9,800 nucleotides of DNA from Phycisphaerales bacterium UBA2218. GTDB lineage: Bacteria; Planctomycetota; Phycisphaerae; Sedimentisphaerales; Anaerobacaceae. Numbering within the stretch: position 1 is the first letter of the stretch; each line of letters starts with the position of its first letter. The notes under the pieces are model-generated. The model did no database searches. It saw only the letters and a list, made by a program, of their open reading frames with translations, and was not told the DNA's origin. A program made the translations under genes and the position numbers. Below, piece by piece: positions 6,212-9,800 of the stretch. The stretch spans positions 1 to 9,800 of the forward strand of contig DCUI01000286.1 in NCBI GenBank assembly GCA_002327785.1. The letters run 5' to 3'.

Positions 6212-8725
6212 TCAGGCCGCGGTCCCGCCAGTCATCGGAGCGTGGGGGCCTACGCCTGGAGTCCCCTCCGCGCCGAGGCCGGCTGTGATCGCATGGGAGC
6301 CCGGCTGGGCGATCTGTTCGAAATCACCGTTGGGCACGGGAGTGGAAACTCCCAGGCTGCCGCTGGTGCCGGGCCGAGACAGCCGAATGTCGTCGATCAG
6401 GACCTTGCCCGCGCCGCCGATCCCGTTGACGCGATCGAACCCGATGCTCAACGTCTTGACGCTGCCGACATTCAGACCAGTCAGATCGATCGGCCACGTC
6501 TGCCATTGCGCCACCGTCAGATTGGCGGCCTCGCCGTCATAGGGGATCTTGACGCCGTTGATCTTCAGATACATCTGCTGGGCGGCGTTGTTGGGATCGC
6601 CGTAGAACCACACCGTCAGGGTCTTGATGCCGTGCTTCGTCCAATCCTGCGGGCTGTCGAAGGTCCGTTTGGCCTCCGAGTTGGTCGCAGTGGTATTGTC
6701 ATACGCCAGGGGCATCGACTGGCGGCCGCTGTGGATAATCCCGCGTTCACCGAATGTTCCACTTTCTGAGGTCTCCTTCCCTACGACCGAACCATTCGAA
6801 GCGATTTCGAAGCCATCGACCCAGGTCTGGAAGATCGCCTCCCCGGCGTCCATGTCGTCCGTGTAGCTCTCGAAATCATCGACGACAATGAACTCCTGCG
6901 TCGAGAAGCTCCAGATTGCGCCTGGCCAGATCGAGGGTGTCTCGACCTCGTTGACCTCGTCGACCCGCCAGTAGTACGTGCTGGCCAGATCCAGGGCCGG
7001 CACGTAGCTCGGATCGTCAACGGTCGCCATCGAAGCCGTTCCGTCGATTACCGCCTGCTCGTCCGTGCTCAGGTACAGAGTGTGCTTGGCCGCTTCTCTT
7101 CCCGCGCGCCAGCTCAGGCTGGAAGTCGCATCCGCACCCGTCTTGGCGGAAGTCGGGCTGGGCTCTCTGGCAAAGACAGGCACGCTATAGAATCGCACTT
7201 CACTCAAGCCATATTGCTTCAGGATATTCCCCCAGTTGCTGAGAATGGTAAATCGGATGTACTTAGCCGCGATGCCTTGGAGATCGACAATGGTGTCGCA
7301 GGCATAGCCGGCCTTCCCGGGCGCGCGGGCGAACTCGTGAGTCGTTCCCAGAATCTCGAAATCAGTACCGTCGGTCGAGTACTCGATCTTGACCTCTTTG
7401 GCCCCCAGGCCCAGATTACGCTCCAGTAATCCGTTGTGGTTCCATACCCACACTTCATGGAGGCGCAGAACACGGTCAAACTCATACTGAACCCAGGCCA
7501 GTCCGGTCGCGTCCACCTCGCTCAACCACATGGCGGTCAGCTCGTCCGAGTGCAGGTCGTCTGCCAACCCGGAGTTGTTGATCGTATTCACAGGTCCTTG
7601 GTTGAGCTCGCTGCTGGAACCGGTGACCTTGATCGACTGGCCATCAACCGGATACACCACTGGCTCGGTCGTAAAGCTCCAGACCTTGCTTTTGAAGATC
7701 GTGTTGTCCGGTGCGGCATTGACTTCATCGACCCGCCAGTAGTAGGTCGTGCTGAATGCCAGACGTCCCGGATCACAGGTTGTCTCGGTCTGCCCTTGAC
7801 TGATCAGGATGCCGCGGGGATCAGTGCGGCTGGCGGCATCGACATCCTCGAAACGGGTGCTGAGATAGACATCGTGGGCTTCGGCCATCTGGCCGGGGCT
7901 CCAGCTCAGGAGCACGTCCCTGAAAACATCGGTTGCCTCGTCCGCGGGAGAAGGATCAGCCGCCAAGGCCGGGCTGGCCTGACGGATCTGGAAACCGCAC
8001 GGGGCGAGATGATTGAAACCATTACCCCATACCTTCAGAGTGAAAGAAGACCCCTTGACCTCTTTGTACACAATGTAGTTGCCTGGAGTCGTGGCGTCGA
8101 CGATTTCCGCGAAAGCCGAAAATCTAACATTGGGACCAAGATAGAAATCCTGCTCAGGTCCTCCGTTGAAGACGATCTTGCCCGTGCCGTCACCCCATTG
8201 TCCTTCGTTACCTCCGAGATAAACGATCACATCGTATTCGCCAAAGGGAATATCTGACATGATCATTTCGAACGGCTCGTTGTCCTGTTCGGTGGCGTTG
8301 GCATGACCATCCATCAGATCACCATTGCCGTCACCAAGCAGAGTAGTACGCTTCGCTGTCCAATGGTAAGGAGCGCCATTGCGGCAGGTGATTAGGGTAA
8401 ACGTCGCCGCAGATCCTTGATTGCTTGTTATCGTTACCGGGTCCTGAGGGGCTGCAGGAGCCCAGGGCACGTAATAATTTACCCAGCCCGTTGTCTCCCA
8501 GTCCCCGACACCGGCAGCCTGATCCGGTTCCAACGTCAAAGTCTCTCGCCAGTCGGGGCGGTTCCATTCCGTGTCCGCACCTTGGTTGACTCTGCCCCAG
8601 GCATAGAAATTGACGCTGAATATGTCGGCTGCAGCCTGAGCAGCCGACCCGGCCGCGAAGACCAGGAGCGTCATAGCCAAAACGGCGCGGATCCAAACGG
8701 TTCTATCGGCTTTTCTTGTAGTCAT
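6212..8725 (-). CDS. Large secreted multidomain protein with F5/8 type C domain and two Fn3-like repeats
   Basis: The product has 837 residues and is probably exported to bind glycans. Residues 1-33 are a signal peptide (WIRAVLAMTLLVFAAGSAAQAAA). Residues 34-250 form a beta-rich domain containing IPFGEYDVIVYLGGNEG, a type common in planctomycete and verrucomicrobial surface proteins. Residues 251-355 and 519-610 are two Fn3/Ig-like repeats ending YYWRVDEVN...WSF. Residues 356-518 are an F5/8 type C (discoidin-like, CBM32-type) domain with WVQYEFDRVLRLHEVWVWNH and YIRFTILSNWG. Residues 611-785 are a jelly-roll carbohydrate-binding-like domain from VDDFESYTDD to KVLIDDIRLS. Residues 797-837 begin a further domain (VPNGDFEQIAQPGS...GVGPHAP) but stop after about 40 residues, whereas the neighbour to the right has the same domain in about 200. 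AGGAGG eight bases upstream fixes the start, and an ATG five bases earlier is followed at once by a stop. No catalytic domain is recognised. Confidence 0.88.
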   Translation of the reverse strand: MTTRKADRTVWIRAVLAMTLLVFAAGSAAQAAADIFSVNFYAWGRVNQGADTEWNRPDWRETLTLEPDQAAGVGDWETTGWVNYYVPWAPAAPQDPVTITSNQGSAATFTLITCRNGAPYHWTAKRTTLLGDGNGDLMDGHANATEQDNEPFEMIMSDIPFGEYDVIVYLGGNEGQWGDGTGKIVFNGGPEQDFYLGPNVRFSAFAEIVDATTPGNYIVYKEVKGSSFTLKVWGNGFNHLAPCGFQIRQASPALAADPSPADEATDVFRDVLLSWSPGQMAEAHDVYLSTRFEDVDAASRTDPRGILISQGQTETTCDPGRLAFSTTYYWRVDEVNAAPDNTIFKSKVWSFTTEPVVYPVDGQSIKVTGSSSELNQGPVNTINNSGLADDLHSDELTAMWLSEVDATGLAWVQYEFDRVLRLHEVWVWNHNGLLERNLGLGAKEVKIEYSTDGTDFEILGTTHEFARAPGKAGYACDTIVDLQGIAAKYIRFTILSNWGNILKQYGLSEVRFYSVPVFAREPSPTSAKTGADATSSLSWRAGREAAKHTLYLSTDEQAVIDGTASMATVDDPSYVPALDLASTYYWRVDEVNEVETPSIWPGAIWSFSTQEFIVVDDFESYTDDMDAGEAIFQTWVDGFEIASNGSVVGKETSESGTFGERGIIHSGRQSMPLAYDNTTATNSEAKRTFDSPQDWTKHGIKTLTVWFYGDPNNAAQQMYLKINGVKIPYDGEAANLTVAQWQTWPIDLTGLNVGSVKTLSIGFDRVNGIGGAGKVLIDDIRLSRPGTSGSLGVSTPVPNGDFEQIAQPGSHAITAGLGAEGTPGVGPHAPMTGGTAA
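6896..7975 (-). repeat. Two Fn3-like repeat units flanking the F5/8C domain
   Basis: Coding units at 7975-7661 and 7171-6896 share the pattern PSP..., LSW, YLST, STYYWRVDEVN and WSF(T/S)T. At DNA level a 17-base identical stretch (TCGACCCGCCAGTAGTA, + strand) occurs at 6960-6976 and 7728-7744. This points to internal duplication of the module with the discoidin-like domain between the copies. It is also a candidate site for recombination. Confidence 0.6.
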
Positions 8726-8733
8726 GTCATTGT

Positions 8734-8739
8734 CCTCCT
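8734..8739 (-). promoter_or_regulatory. Strong ribosome binding site of the 837-aa gene
   Basis: AGGAGG on the - strand lies eight bases before ATG 8725. The competing ATG at 8730 reads ATG ACA TGA and cannot start the protein. Confidence 0.75.
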
Positions 8740-8864
8740 AGTAGTGAACGTTGATGCTGCATAACCCACCATTGCTGCCAAAGGACCGTTGCTTCTGCTG
8801 TGCCCTCGCCGAGTACCAGGTAGCTGGATATCGACGCTTGAGAGCGTACAGGTCTTCTCACAAC

Positions 8865-8895
8865 GGCTTGGGGGTACGGTTCGCACCCCCAAGCC
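8865..8895 (-). terminator. Hairpin after the LamG gene
   Basis: A perfect 11-bp inverted repeat (GGCTTGGGGGT at 8865-8875, ACCCCCAAGCC at 8885-8895) with a 9-nt loop lies 51 bases past the stop of the LamG gene, in the 220-bp gap before the 837-aa gene. The T-run is weak or absent (CGTTGTG follows on the - strand). A smaller hairpin (ACGCT/AGCGT, about 8833-8846) lies next to it. Position and strength suggest transcript termination or 3'-end protection. I saw no clear -35/-10 promoter in 8726-8860. Confidence 0.6.
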
Positions 8896-8945
8896 CAAGA
8901 ACGTCATTTTGCAGGGCAGAAAACAGGTTCCGCCGCCAAGCCAGA

Positions 8946-9800
8946 TTATCGAACGTACGAAAGCCGTACTGCGTCAAAGAGGGTCTGCGCGCCGCTGGCT
9001 CCACCGCCGATTCCCAGGCGAATCGTCAGAGATTCACGCAGGTGGCCATCGAGACCGGCAGCGTCATACGTCCTGGAGAATTCCTGCCAGTCGCCACTGA
9101 CCTGCGGATCCACCGAGGAACTTGGCGTCAGGGGTACTCCGTCGGCCAACAGCTCGAGCGCTACAGGAGCCGCGGGACCCGACGGGCCGCTGACGAGCAC
9201 TGAAAGCGTGTAGGTTAGACCGCTCTCGACCTTGGCCACAGGTGCGTCGGAGACGATCGTTCCACCCTGCGGATTGCCCCAGTCCCCCCCGTTGACTGCG
9301 TAGTAATAGAACCCATCCGCGGCGGGGCTTTCGCCTGCGATCGAACCACAGCCCACCGGCCAATCGTATGAGGGCGGATATCCTGGGGTGTTGCTCCACC
9401 CGGGGACATCGACCGAGGCGCCTGCGGTGCCGTCGGAATAGGCCACCGTGTCATGGTCGATCGGCGTGTTGGGTCCTACGCCACGCGTCCAGTTGAGGCC
9501 GAGGTCGGCGATGATCGCAGTCGATCCCGGTTTGTACACCTCTTCAAAACTGCCGTTGGGAACGCAGATCGCGTTCGGATTGGCCAGCTTCCATATCTGA
9601 GCGTCCGTCAACGCCACGTCGTAGATGCAGACGTCGGACATCAGGCCCCGATAATTCTCCCCGCCTGTTGCGCCCAGGATCAGGGGGTGCGTCGCGGTGG
9701 CGACACTGCGGCCTTCGGGCACGACCGTGGTGCCTGCCGGGTCTCCATTGATGTAGCCGCTCAGCGTGTCGGTGTCCTCGTCAAAGGTGAACGCCATATG
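8946..9800 (-). CDS. C-terminal part of a secreted LamG-domain protein, cut by the window edge
   Basis: The frame is open to the right edge, so only the last 284 or so residues are seen. Numbered from the ATG at 9797, which is probably internal, residues 1-72 form the end of a LamG/concanavalin A-like lectin domain. It shows AFTFDEDTDTLSGYINGDPA, then LILGATGGENYRGLMSDVCI and YDVALTDAQI. Residues 79-282 form a second beta-rich domain from VPNGSFEEVYKPGS through VDVPGWSN and DGFYYYAVNGGDW to LFDAVRLSYV. It looks like a DUF642- or CBM-like jelly roll. The same domain begins, but is cut short, in the 837-aa protein to the left. The stop is TAA 8948-8946. The protein is likely secreted and glycan-binding. 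Whether an enzyme domain lies beyond the edge cannot be seen. Confidence 0.85.
   Translation of the reverse strand, partial: HMAFTFDEDTDTLSGYINGDPAGTTVVPEGRSVATATHPLILGATGGENYRGLMSDVCIYDVALTDAQIWKLANPNAICVPNGSFEEVYKPGSTAIIADLGLNWTRGVGPNTPIDHDTVAYSDGTAGASVDVPGWSNTPGYPPSYDWPVGCGSIAGESPAADGFYYYAVNGGDWGNPQGGTIVSDAPVAKVESGLTYTLSVLVSGPSGPAAPVALELLADGVPLTPSSSVDPQVSGDWQEFSRTYDAAGLDGHLRESLTIRLGIGGGASGAQTLFDAVRLSYVR

Noticed and set aside
7436..8257. Open + strand frame of 273 codons opposite the 837-aa gene
   Set aside because: It is antisense to clear F5/8C and Fn3-like coding sequence and has no family features or ribosome binding site.
8726..8860. Promoter boxes such as TTGGCA...TATGCA upstream of the 837-aa gene
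   Set aside because: The spacing is about 12 bases, too short for a sigma-70 promoter, and the sigma-54 pattern does not fit either.
1..9800. Insertion sequence or transposon explaining the gene losses
   Set aside because: No transposase frame, terminal inverted repeats or target duplications were found at any junction.
1..9800. CRISPR array, tRNA or rRNA genes
   Set aside because: No regularly spaced repeats and no tRNA- or rRNA-like conserved sequence were seen on either strand.

Overview
The window looks like part of a carbohydrate-degradation locus from a member of the Planctomycetes, most likely a Phycisphaerae-like lineage. This rests on gene types, since no rRNA or housekeeping gene is present. 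The clues are a short prepilin-like protein with a GFTLIELL cleavage motif and an H-X9-DG signature, large secreted LamG and F5/8-type-C proteins with YYWRVDEVN...WSF modules, S1 sulfatases, and GH106 and GH2 glycoside hydrolases. The DNA is GC-rich with GC-biased third codon positions.

Layout. On the + strand, a C-terminal piece of an unidentified protein (3-134) is followed 45 bp later by a GH106 alpha-L-rhamnosidase-like gene (180 to about 1690). On the - strand, read right to left, there is the C-terminal part of a secreted LamG protein (9800-8946), a hairpin (8895-8865), and a large multidomain secreted protein (8725-6212). A second hairpin (6187-6153) follows, then the prepilin-like protein (6017-5271), a broken GH2 enzyme (about 5257-3670), an intact S1 sulfatase (about 3625-1754), and the start of a second sulfatase (1757-1641) coupled to the first by an ATGA overlap. 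The + and - gene sets converge near 1500-1700.

The genes fit a pathway for a sulfated, rhamnose-containing polysaccharide: sulfatases remove sulfate, GH106 removes alpha-L-rhamnose, and GH2 removes beta-linked hexose or uronic acid. The LamG/F5-8C proteins would bind glycans at the cell surface. The substrate is inferred.

The most striking property is that the large genes look hollowed out. GH106 keeps its N-terminus and its C-terminal tail but lacks most of the middle, with one apparent in-frame gap and one frame-changing gap. The second sulfatase keeps about 37 codons and perhaps its extreme C-terminus. GH2 lacks its N-terminal domain and the part of the barrel carrying the nucleophile, and has two further frameshifts. 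The 837-aa protein stops inside a C-terminal domain that is complete in its neighbour. The prepilin and the first sulfatase look whole. Either this is a decaying locus with repeated deletions, or the contig was assembled with missing segments. The sequence alone does not decide, and I see no convincing new biological system that does not depend on resolving this.

There is no gene-free stretch over 300 bases. The largest gaps are 6018-6211 and 8726-8945, each holding a hairpin. I saw no tRNA, rRNA, CRISPR array or insertion sequence.
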